DNA of 64,000 bases from SYOC01 sp964441775 (GTDB taxonomy: Bacteria > Desulfobacterota > Binatia > Bin18). Under the pieces are notes generated by a model. The model saw only the letters and a program-made list of their open reading frames with translations, did no database searches and was not told where the DNA came from. Location of the stretch: positions 1-64,000 of the forward strand of contig CAYTVL010000019.1 of NCBI GenBank assembly GCA_964441775.1. The letters run 5' to 3'. Made by a program: the position numbers and the translations under genes. Positions 44,013 through 50,384 of the stretch are shown in pieces (position 1 is the first letter of the stretch; every line of letters begins with the position of its first letter).

Positions 44013-45049
44013 TCCTCCATCAGATGAACGAGCTCCCATTCTGTTTCCGCCGTGCGTCGACCGATCGCCGCCAGCTCGATGCTGGAATTCTGGCCATCGA
44101 GAAACGGTTGCGTCATGTTGAGGCAGATTACGCCCCAACGCAAATTGCCGAAGATTTCCCAAAAATGGACGCGGGCTGGGTCCACCGCATAGCCTCCGGC
44201 TTCTTCATACGCGCACCAAAATTCTTCTCTCGTTCCGACACCCCCAACCGGTGAATGATCGTTGCCAAAGCGCCAGGAGCGCACGCACATCCAGCCCAAG
44301 TCTTCCAACGGATCGCCGACATGCGCGAGTTCCCAGTCGAGAATGGCGCGTAGCCCTTCGGGGCCGAACATCACATTGCCCATGCGGTAATCCCCGTGCA
44401 CGAGCACACGTTCTTGCTGCGCGGGGATATGTTGCCGCAACCAACGAAAGGCCAGCTCGAAAGCGGGGTGCGGTTCTCTCGCCATCGTTTCGTACATCAT
44501 TTCGTAGCGGACGATTTCTTCTTCTGCTGGAGAGCGACCCGCCTGGGGACCAGAGAGTCCTTCAAGACGGTATCGTTCGAGCGGCACGCGATGAATGCGT
44601 GCGAGGCGGGCGCCTAACTGCTTCGTCATCATCTGGCGGGCCTGGCTGTAGTCGCGGTCACGGAACAAGCGCCGAGGAATCGTTTCTCCCTCGATCCGCT
44701 CCATGATGAAAAATGGGACTCCCAGGCTTTCGTCGCCAAGAAAATAGGGTTTGGGGACGAGCACTCCTTCGGCGTAAGCCGCTTCGATCACGTGAAACTC
44801 CAGGTCGCGGCCCATTACTGCTTGTGGCCCTTCTTGCGGGTCGCTGCGCAGAATCAACGGCAACGTGATGATCTGACCGTCCGCTTGTTCGACGATCGCG
44901 TCAAATGACCACGTCTGCCGCGACGCTCCGCCAGTCAACAACTGCAAATGCTCGATACGGAGCTGACGGGATGCAAGTTGATATGAACGCTTGAGGAAAT
45001 CGGTCAGCAGCGGGGCGATTTGGTCTGGAGAAGGGTATTTTGTCGTCAC
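44009..45049 (-). CDS. APH-like phosphotransferase family protein (ACAD10/11 kinase type)
   Basis: This is a 346-residue kinase-fold protein. LLTGGASRQTWSF is the nucleotide-loop region, the catalytic loop is VLVHGDYRMGNVMF and the metal Asp is in AILDWELAHVGDPLEDLGWM. This HGDxxxxN / xDWE pattern is the aminoglycoside-phosphotransferase fold. Adjacent acyl-CoA dehydrogenase and DUF6285 genes point to the ACAD10/11-type kinases that phosphorylate hydroxyacyl-CoAs so they can be degraded. An antibiotic-resistance role is unlikely. Confidence 0.9.
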   Translation of the reverse strand: MTTKYPSPDQIAPLLTDFLKRSYQLASRQLRIEHLQLLTGGASRQTWSFDAIVEQADGQIITLPLILRSDPQEGPQAVMGRDLEFHVIEAAYAEGVLVPKPYFLGDESLGVPFFIMERIEGETIPRRLFRDRDYSQARQMMTKQLGARLARIHRVPLERYRLEGLSGPQAGRSPAEEEIVRYEMMYETMAREPHPAFELAFRWLRQHIPAQQERVLVHGDYRMGNVMFGPEGLRAILDWELAHVGDPLEDLGWMCVRSWRFGNDHSPVGGVGTREEFWCAYEEAGGYAVDPARVHFWEIFGNLRWGVICLNMTQPFLDGQNSSIELAAIGRRTAETEWELVHLMEE

Positions 45050-45055
45050 GGCTCT

Positions 45056-46249
45056 TTATGCCCACGGCGTTCCGTTGAAAGGATCTTTCAGCAGTCGTCG
45101 AGCGACCGTCATGCGGTGCACTTCATCCGGACCGTCATAAATACGCGCATAGCGTGCTTCACGGTACATAAACTCCAGCGGCGTATCCGAAGTGAGCCCC
45201 AGTCCGCCGTGCACTTGGATGGCGCGGTCGATCACATTATGCACCATGCGCGCGCCCCAAAATTTGATCAGCGCAATCTCGACGCGCGCCTCGTCGCCTT
45301 CATCCATTGCACGGGCGGCGTCGAGCGTCATCAGACGTGCAGCTTGAATTTCCGCCGCCGACTCGGCGATATAGGCTTGAATCTCACCCTTCTCGGATAA
45401 CATCGAGCCATGTGTGAACCGTGTCTTCGCGCGTTCACACATGAGTTCAAACGCACGCTGTGCTTGGCCGAGCCAACGCATGCAGTGGAAAATCCGTCCG
45501 GGGCCCAGACGTTTCTGGGCGATGACAAACCCTTCTCCACGTTTGCCCAAAAGCGCTCCTCGCGGGACACGCGCGTCGGTGAAGCGGATCTCACAATGGT
45601 TGCCGCCGGTGTGGCCCATCGTCGGTATGACGCGAACGATTTCATAGCCAGGAGTATCGGTCGGTACAATGATGGCGGAAAACTTGGCGTGGCGCTGCGC
45701 TTCCGGTTCAGTCTGGCAGAAGACCGTGGTGAAGGCGGCGATATTGGCGCCGGTGGTGAACCATTTGTGACCATTGATGACCCAGGTGTCGCCGTCGAGC
45801 GTCGCTGTGGTCTGCATCAAGGTTGGGTCAGAGCCCGCCACCTCGGGTTCGGTCAAACCAACCGAAGGCAAAATTTCGCCTGCGACCAGTGGTTTGAGCC
45901 AGCGTTCCTTCTGCTCCACCGTGCCGTAGTGGTGAAGCATCAGCGAGTCTTGCATCGTGATGGAACCGATAGCAGCCTGGCCCCAATACGAGCGACCGAT
46001 GATCTCGTTGAGATACACAAACGACATGAACGGAATGCCGCCGCCGCCAATCTCTTTGGGATGACCCAGCGCCCACAAGCCTTGGCGTTTCGCCGACTGC
46101 TTTAGCTCTTCAAGAATGTGGTCCGACTCCTCGTTCTCGTGCATAAGGACTGGCTCGGCGGGAATGACTTCTTCATTGATAAACTTCTTGACACGTTCAC
46201 GCAGAGCGCGCACGTCGTCAGTGAGTCCGTAACTAGCCATCGTGCTCAT
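45056..46249 (-). CDS. Acyl-CoA dehydrogenase
   Basis: This 397-residue FAD enzyme has GLTEPEVAGSDPTLMQTTA (FAD/substrate loop), WVINGHKWFTTGAN, GPGRIFHCMRWLGQAQRAFELM and the C-terminal VHGGLGLTSDTPLEFMYREARYARIYDGPDEVHRMTVARRLL, all in family order. The YRExRxxRIYDGPDEVH ending is typical of the ACAD11-like subgroup. The start could be 46249 or the ATG three codons in (46240). It heads a three-gene minus-strand unit with the phosphotransferase (6-base gap) and DUF6285 genes. Likely role: beta-oxidation of an unusual hydroxy- or branched acyl-CoA. Confidence 0.94.
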   Translation of the reverse strand: MSTMASYGLTDDVRALRERVKKFINEEVIPAEPVLMHENEESDHILEELKQSAKRQGLWALGHPKEIGGGGIPFMSFVYLNEIIGRSYWGQAAIGSITMQDSLMLHHYGTVEQKERWLKPLVAGEILPSVGLTEPEVAGSDPTLMQTTATLDGDTWVINGHKWFTTGANIAAFTTVFCQTEPEAQRHAKFSAIIVPTDTPGYEIVRVIPTMGHTGGNHCEIRFTDARVPRGALLGKRGEGFVIAQKRLGPGRIFHCMRWLGQAQRAFELMCERAKTRFTHGSMLSEKGEIQAYIAESAAEIQAARLMTLDAARAMDEGDEARVEIALIKFWGARMVHNVIDRAIQVHGGLGLTSDTPLEFMYREARYARIYDGPDEVHRMTVARRLLKDPFNGTPWA

Positions 46250-46306
46250 CTTTCTTTCTGAAGTTCTCAGGTTTGTACAAGAAAATGCGGAAAGAAAACA
46301 CCCCGG

Positions 46307-46723
46307 CTACTGGCAAACTGCCAGAAATTGCAGAGGCGAGAGCAGACTGCCACCCACGCGGCGCACACGCTCGCGCAACGGGCGGTCCCCGGTCACGACA
46401 GTGGTCGTTCGTTGGTGAGCGAGCTCGGAAACCTGCGCCACAATCCAATCGTCGGCTGACGGGGCATAGGCGATACGGATACGGGGATCAGCGCTGGTTA
46501 CATCGCTCACGTGGCCTTCTTTGTTCGCGCGTCGATCAAAGACAATCCACAGTTCCGTTTCCTGCTCATGAGGAAACTGTTCTACTCTAGAGACAAGACG
46601 ACGTTGCGCCGTTTCTTTCCACCACTCCGCGCGGTCGCGTCCGACGAGAACACCAGCATGCAAGACGTTGAAGCCGTCAATGATGAGCAGAGGAGAGAGG
46701 GATTCGGGACTGAAGTGTGGCAT
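46307..46723 (-). CDS. NYN/YacP-like PIN-fold ribonuclease domain protein
   Basis: This is a 138-residue single domain. LLIIDGFNVLHAGVLVGRDR holds the first catalytic Asp and the DG-x-N motif of NYN domains, ELWIVFDRRA the second, and APSADDWIVAQVSEL plus TTVVTGDRPLRERVRRVGG the last acidic cluster. The fold is that of PIN/FLAP nucleases. It lies 40 bases downstream of a frameshifted ribbon-helix-helix antitoxin gene on the same strand, so it could be the toxin of that pair, although YacP-like proteins usually act alone in RNA turnover. Confidence 0.78.
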   Translation of the reverse strand: MPHFSPESLSPLLIIDGFNVLHAGVLVGRDRAEWWKETAQRRLVSRVEQFPHEQETELWIVFDRRANKEGHVSDVTSADPRIRIAYAPSADDWIVAQVSELAHQRTTTVVTGDRPLRERVRRVGGSLLSPLQFLAVCQ

Positions 46724-46762
46724 TACAGCTTGGCGGCGTCAGAACTGGAATGATTTGTCGGC

Positions 46763-47012
46763 CTAGGAGTGATGCTTCAAGAGAGACCTTTTGAGGTAGT
46801 CTTTATTGCTGGAGGCGTCAGCAGGGCCAGGTTGCGAACCGATGATCTCTTCCATGAGATCCGCGCAGGAGAGCCGCCGTTTTGTTTGCGGGGGCTTCGT
46901 TAGCACCTCTTTCACACAAGCGCGAATGACAGCAGATTTGCTCACCCGACGTCGTTTCGCTTCCGTTTCGACCAGATGAGATGCGGAGGAAATTTTAGTG
47001 AGATTGTTTCCA
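46763..47012 (-). pseudogene. Ribbon-helix-helix antitoxin gene, frameshifted
   Basis: The natural start appears to be ATG 47012, reading METISLKFPPHL, a typical RHH beta strand. After about 12 codons the frame is lost, and the continuation HLVETEAKRRRVSKSAVIRACVKEVL lies in another frame (open from upstream; a GTG start at 46945 is possible). The C-terminal part, RLSCADLMEEIIGSQPGPADASSNKDYL, matches the tail seen in RHH antitoxins that partner PIN toxins. A single-base change between about 46967 and 46985 would explain the break. It is probably inactive, unless the GTG start is used for a truncated form. Confidence 0.65.
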
Positions 47013-47031
47013 TGACGAGAAAGTATTACAC

Positions 47032-47048
47032 CATTGCCAGAAAGGCAA
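47032..47048. promoter_or_regulatory. Inverted repeat, possible operator of the RHH gene
   Basis: ATTGCC and GGCAAT flank a 5-base spacer, 20 bases ahead of the presumed RHH start. A TAATAC hexamer lies between it and the start, so the repeat would overlap the promoter. RHH antitoxins commonly repress themselves at such sites; this is inference. Confidence 0.35.
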
Positions 47049-47052
47049 TACT

Positions 47053-47262
47053 TTATGGCTGGCTGGATTCATCCTTCATTGTCGCTAAGATCTCGTCAAG
47101 CGTCAGTTCCTTGAACAGGGTTTCTCGCTCTTCTGTGTAGTCACGGTACCCTGTCGTGAACTGATTGAGAAACCGTACGGTGTCCACTACTCCCATTTCT
47201 TTGGCGAGCAGATCAATCGCGTGGCGTGTGAGCTCACTCAAGGGTTTGACTTGGATGTTCAT
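47053..47262 (-). CDS. Small hypothetical protein
   Basis: This 69-residue protein begins MNIQVKPLSELTRHAIDLLAKEMGVVDTVRFLNQF and ends with an acidic EELTLDEILATMKDE-like helix. It is fully helical and soluble. I remember similar short proteins encoded in pairs in cyanobacteria and other repeat-rich genomes, without known function. Its start overlaps the end of the reading frame upstream (ATGA), which supports translation of both. No domain name can be given. Confidence 0.55.
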   Translation of the reverse strand: MNIQVKPLSELTRHAIDLLAKEMGVVDTVRFLNQFTTGYRDYTEERETLFKELTLDEILATMKDESSQP

Positions 47263-47441
47263 AGCGTCACCTCTGTTTGGACGTCTGTAGAAATAAAGAC
47301 TGCCACTTTGGCTAAGATTTTGACGGCATACTCTTTACGAATGGAGTGCGGATTCCGCTCCAACTCGAACACTAGCGTAGCGGCAAGGCCCCAACCGAGA
47401 CCTTTCAGTTTATGCCGAATCGCAACCGGGCCGTGATGCAC
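47259..47441 (-). CDS. Very small hypothetical protein overlapping an attC-like relic
   Basis: This 60-residue frame (MHHGPVAIRHKLKGLGWGLAATLVF ... FISTDVQTEVTL) overlaps the following gene by 4 bases. Its 5' third lies inside the attC-like sequence at 47379-47450, so the beginning may be an artefact of cassette joining. The C-terminal part could be the tail of a longer lost protein. Confidence that it is a functional gene is low. Confidence 0.3.
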   Translation of the reverse strand: MHHGPVAIRHKLKGLGWGLAATLVFELERNPHSIRKEYAVKILAKVAVFISTDVQTEVTL

Positions 47442-47450
47442 TGGCGCGCC
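47379..47450 (-). repeat. attC-like relic
   Basis: The stretch AGCGGCAAGGCCCC (47379-47392) is identical to the start of the inner arm of the attC site at 52197-52210, and the following 55 bases keep the same order of blocks (CCTTTCAG, CGCAACCGGG, CACTGG). The outer core boxes are not recognisable. It looks like a decayed member of the same attC family. Confidence 0.45.
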
Positions 47451-47473
47451 AAGTTCGCCAGCTCTGGTTCCCG

Positions 47474-47695
47474 CTACTCTGCGTACTCGTACACTGGCGT
47501 TTCCAGGATGCGGTGGGGCTTGCTCTGTCCAAGAATCAGTCTTTGCAAGTGCTCCACGGTCGCAGGGGAGAAATATTGTTCACCCGTCTCCTCGTTAACC
47601 CGAGCTGGGACATTCTCCACAATGTAGAACTTTCCTTCATGCTCCAAGGTATATGTCACTCGGCGCTTCACGAGGTGCTCTTCTCTCTCGTTCAT
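47474..47695 (-). CDS. YgiT/MqsA-N-like antitoxin without zinc cysteines
   Basis: I place the start at ATG 47695, which overlaps the toxin stop (ATGA), and not at the longer in-frame option. The 73-residue product reads VTYTLEHEGKFYIVENVPARVNEETGEQYFSPATVEHLQRLI. This is the pattern of YgiT-type antitoxins (V-E-N-V-P-A-x-V ... GEQ-x-F-S-P). The CxxC pairs that bind zinc in that family are absent, since Glu-Thr stands where Cys-Cys is expected. It pairs with the DUF4258 gene just upstream. Confidence 0.7.
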   Translation of the reverse strand: MNEREEHLVKRRVTYTLEHEGKFYIVENVPARVNEETGEQYFSPATVEHLQRLILGQSKPHRILETPVYEYAE

Positions 47696-47976
47696 GGGGT
47701 TCTCTGTCTCTTGAAGTCCATCCACCGGGCTGGCTCTGGTTCATACAGTGTAATGATCTTGATCAGCGGGCGTGATGGGTAGCTGCATTGGATATGCGGG
47801 GGCCGTCCTGCTGTCGTTCGCCCGAAGAGAAGACAACTCGGGTCATATTTGTCCTCGGGATAATCTTCAATCACTTCGGCACTGCCGAAGAGTTCTCGCA
47901 CTTCTTGGACGCTAATACGATGAACGATGCTTTGGTCAGTTGCATGTTTCGAGAACTCGAACTGGTCAGCCTCAAT
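47692..47976 (-). CDS. DUF4258 toxin-like protein, start codon unclear
   Basis: DUF4258 homology covers the whole open frame from about 47964: FEFSKHATDQSIVHRISVQEV, then AEVIEDYPEDKYDPSCLLFG and PLIKIITLYEPEPARWMDF. No ATG, and no GTG or TTG, lies before the homologous part. The first standard start is GTG 47901, which would remove the conserved N-terminal helix. An ATT at 47976, 8 bases after AAGGCGG-like purines, would give 94 residues and full length. Either a rare ATT start is used or the start has been lost. DUF4258 with a YgiT-like partner is a known toxin-antitoxin layout (RelE/HigB-like fold). Confidence 0.65.
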   Translation of the reverse strand: MEADQFEFSKHATDQSIVHRISVQEVRELFGSAEVIEDYPEDKYDPSCLLFGRTTAGRPPHIQCSYPSRPLIKIITLYEPEPARWMDFKRQRTP

Positions 47977-48059
47977 TTTTCCGCCTTCTCTCGTCGATCA
48001 TCGCCATACTCAGCTCATGCTCATTAAGACCTACAAGTTTACAGCATCTCCTTTGAGAT

Positions 48060-48124
48060 GGCTAACGTCCCGGCTCAGGGCGAGCGGCCACCGGGCCGCG
48101 ATGCCCTGGAGCCGAGGGTTAGAC
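48060..48124 (-). other. Integron attC-like site 1
   Basis: Read on the minus strand: outer box GTCTAAC (48124-48118), inner arm CGGCTCCAGGGC, a 21-base GC-rich centre, inner arm GCCCTGAGCCG, and core box GTTAGCC (48066-48060). The arms pair fully except for one extra C in the first arm, the extrahelical base expected in L''. Core box R' deviates from GTTRRRY at one position. At 65 bases the size is typical of attC. Confidence 0.65.
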
Positions 48125-48176
48125 AATCTTTTGTTTCCCTTGGCGGAATTTCTCTTCGGTGTGTACAATCCAAAGC

Positions 48177-48644
48177 ATGGCAAAATACTATTTACGGCTG
48201 TTTTGGATTTCTCTTTCTCCTTTTCACACTACCTTTGCATTTTGCGGTAGCCTTGCGAGTGTACTTGGTCTCTATTTTCTCGCATGTCCCCCTGGAGATG
48301 GTGGGCGTATGGTAGCCCTTGTTGTCTTTCTTGTCTCTACGGCATTGATTGTGGCGGCGTGGATCATGGGAATACTTATTTCTCCATATCGCCTGTCAGT
48401 AGAAGAAGCAGAAAGGGCAGACATGAAATTAACCATAGAGAAACAAAAATTAGAAATTCTACACATGAGTGATGTGATTGAGCAATCAAAGTCGGCACTG
48501 ATAGATATTTGCGATTCAATTACTAGGGGTAAGGGGGAGAAGGGTGATCCACCTGACAGTAGGTTTATTTTACTTGAGAACGTCCATGATTCTATATACA
48601 AGACGATTGTTGGGAAAACTCTCAAATCTATTCCCCCGATGTAG
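48177..48644 (+). CDS. Small membrane-anchored coiled protein, cassette-borne
   Basis: From ATG 48177 it encodes 155 residues. Two membrane segments lie at about residues 15-35 and 44-68 (LYFLACPP between them), followed by a charged helical tail (SVEEAERADMKLTIEKQKLEILHMSDVIEQSK). No family is recognised. The base composition is visibly more AT-rich than the flanking chromosome. It lies between attC-like sites at 48060 and 48654 and runs opposite to the other cassette genes. The stop is 9 bases before the outer box of the next attC. A membrane effector in a defence cassette is one possibility only. Confidence 0.6.
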   Translation: MAKYYLRLFWISLSPFHTTFAFCGSLASVLGLYFLACPPGDGGRMVALVVFLVSTALIVAAWIMGILISPYRLSVEEAERADMKLTIEKQKLEILHMSDVIEQSKSALIDICDSITRGKGEKGDPPDSRFILLENVHDSIYKTIVGKTLKSIPPM

Positions 48645-48653
48645 GGAATGGAT

Positions 48654-48755
48654 GTCTAACGCACGGGGCTCACGTGCCTTGGCCATCCATTGATGGAAGT
48701 GCAATGCTTCCGAATAGCCTACTGGACCGGGTCACGTGCAGCCCGATGGTTCGGC
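48654..48755 (-). other. Integron attC-like site 2
   Basis: On the minus strand the core box R' is GTTAGAC (48660-48654), a perfect GTTRRRY. The inner arms are GGGCTGCACGTG (48744-48733) and CACGTGAGCCC (48676-48666), complementary with one extra G in the first arm. The outer R'' box is degenerate (GCCGAAC, 48755-48749). A small hairpin (GGAAG/CTTCC) lies in the centre. Length 102 bases. Confidence 0.55.
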
Positions 48756-48940
48756 ACTGGTTGGCAACGTACTCATGTCTTCAATGGACGGACACCTACC
48801 TTCTAACGATAGTGGCTCCATTTTTTCGACCCTCCCAGACTGTTTCCCAGAATATGCCGACGGGCTGGGTGCGTAGGCCGCTAACGGAAGCTAACGTGTG
48901 AGACCGAAAAATCCTCAAGCTATCCTTACTATTCTCACAA
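48756..48940. other. Non-coding cassette remainder with CTAACG motifs
   Basis: No gene is convincing here. Three CTAACG or GCTAACG motifs occur (about 48805, 48883 and 48892); they resemble core-site halves, but I find no matching partner boxes. It is the 3' flank of the methyltransferase-like/HEPN gene. Confidence 0.4.
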
Positions 48941-50359
48941 TCAACCTTCAGTGAGAATCCGACCCAACTCCTTCTGTATTATGTTCAAGATATCTCGGCA
49001 TGCGACTTCGCAGCGAAGAAGTTCGATGTCTGGAAGGTCACGAAGATGAGCCATGTCGTTTCTCTGAGGGATAATGGCCCGAAAAAGGTCTTCCAATTCA
49101 CGCTTGTCCTTAAACATACGTGTGAAAAGAGACCACGCGTCGGAATTCTCTATCAGCTTCTGCAATTGTCCGAGAGTGCAGAATTGAAGGATGTCGCGAG
49201 GCTCAGGTGACGATCTGTATTGCAACTTGTACTTGTCTCGGTTTCGTTCGACGGTCTGCCACTCCGATTCACCAACAGCCTTACACATCCGAAGCTCCGC
49301 AGAGCCCTTCCATCGTGCTTCATATTTCGCTCGTATGAGTTGTCGTAGTTCAAGCTCAGTTCGTCCTAACAGTTCTTTAACAGTTCTATAATGCCGGGGG
49401 AGATTTTGCTCGATGTACTCGAAATAAAATCCATTAAATTCATTTGAGCTGACAAGTCGCCCTTCGGTAAGGTTTAATCCGTCACGACGACAAGAGAGGT
49501 TCTTCCATACCGCTTCGTTGTGCGCTTTCTCCGCACAGAGAGCCGCTAGAAATACTGATCCACCGATATCCAAACGGCGTAGTGAGGCAAGACCAATGCC
49601 CTGGTTTTTGCTTGGCCGTGTCGGGTCCGAAGAGGAAGAGCCTGGAATGCAAAAGGAAATAAACGCCGTAAGCATGAGACCCGCCTCCTTTTCGAGGTAT
49701 TCCAGTAGAATCCGTGAACGCGAGTCTTTGGAGAAATCGTCGGACAACACAAGAAGAACGGTCCCGTGCTTATCCCTGAGGAAGGTCAAGTCTGCGACCA
49801 CTGATTGCGGATCTGGATCGATGCTTATAAGGAGATCGAAAGGCTGGCAATCCGATTTATCCGCAACATTGTGAGATTGGCGAATCCACCATTCGACGTT
49901 CTTTGATGTCTTAGAGATACACTCGGCAACGTTGGAATATGCATTCTCAACCCTCCCGGCACCCCAAACGGCTCCTCCTGCGTCGAGTGCACACATGAGG
50001 AACGCCCCATTACCGGCCTGTGGATCAATAATCCTGAGGCTGGCCGTGTCTTTGGTGATCATCCTGTGAAAGAAGGAAACGGCATATTCTGGAAATTGAG
50101 GATCGGAGTGCATACTCACAAAAGGAGAAAGGCTTTTCCAGGAACAGTCGATTTCAACTCCTTCCTCGAAGGCCAATCTTACGAGATCATTGACGTTAAT
50201 CTCACAATAAGAATCTCGAATCGCTTGACAAAGAAATGCGATTGGGTTGCCTCCGAGTGAATTTATAAGGCCTTCGGCCGTCAGGTTGTGAGACCTTTCG
50301 ACATAAGCAAATAGATCAATGACCGCTTGAAGAGGTATAGATCCGTTACTTTGGCTCAT
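48941..50359 (-). CDS. Degenerate methyltransferase-fold protein with C-terminal HEPN-like (Swt1-type) domain
   Basis: I choose ATG 50359, 6 bases after GAGGGAG and 25 bases inside the cassette. The longer frame upstream runs into the IS element. The product is 472 residues. The middle has an N6-adenine-methylase-like motif I (SLRIIDPQAGNGAFLMCALDAGG), but the position of the NPP[YF] motif reads ISIDPDP, so catalysis is doubtful. The last 90 residues (LQKLIENSDAWSLFTRMFKDKRELEDLFRAIIPQRNDMAHLRDL) resemble Swt1-like HEPN domains, with RNDMAH as the R-x4-H RNase motif. A sensor-plus-RNase defence protein is a reasonable guess. I know of no named system with this architecture. Confidence 0.65.
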   Translation of the reverse strand: MSQSNGSIPLQAVIDLFAYVERSHNLTAEGLINSLGGNPIAFLCQAIRDSYCEINVNDLVRLAFEEGVEIDCSWKSLSPFVSMHSDPQFPEYAVSFFHRMITKDTASLRIIDPQAGNGAFLMCALDAGGAVWGAGRVENAYSNVAECISKTSKNVEWWIRQSHNVADKSDCQPFDLLISIDPDPQSVVADLTFLRDKHGTVLLVLSDDFSKDSRSRILLEYLEKEAGLMLTAFISFCIPGSSSSDPTRPSKNQGIGLASLRRLDIGGSVFLAALCAEKAHNEAVWKNLSCRRDGLNLTEGRLVSSNEFNGFYFEYIEQNLPRHYRTVKELLGRTELELRQLIRAKYEARWKGSAELRMCKAVGESEWQTVERNRDKYKLQYRSSPEPRDILQFCTLGQLQKLIENSDAWSLFTRMFKDKRELEDLFRAIIPQRNDMAHLRDLPDIELLRCEVACRDILNIIQKELGRILTEG

Positions 50360-50377
50360 AGGACTCCCTCGGTAGTC

Positions 50378-50384
50378 GCCTAAC
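50378..50384 (-). other. Half attC core box (R'), separated from its attC by the IS element
   Basis: Minus-strand GTTAGGC, a perfect GTTRRRY, lies right at the left end of the IS. It is the missing core of the attC site at 52184-52279. The methyltransferase-like/HEPN gene starts 18 bases further on, as expected for the first gene of a cassette. Confidence 0.7.

Noticed and set aside
44009..45049. Aminoglycoside resistance gene
   Set aside because: The fold is shared, but the neighbouring acyl-CoA dehydrogenase and DUF6285 genes indicate a lipid-catabolic kinase.
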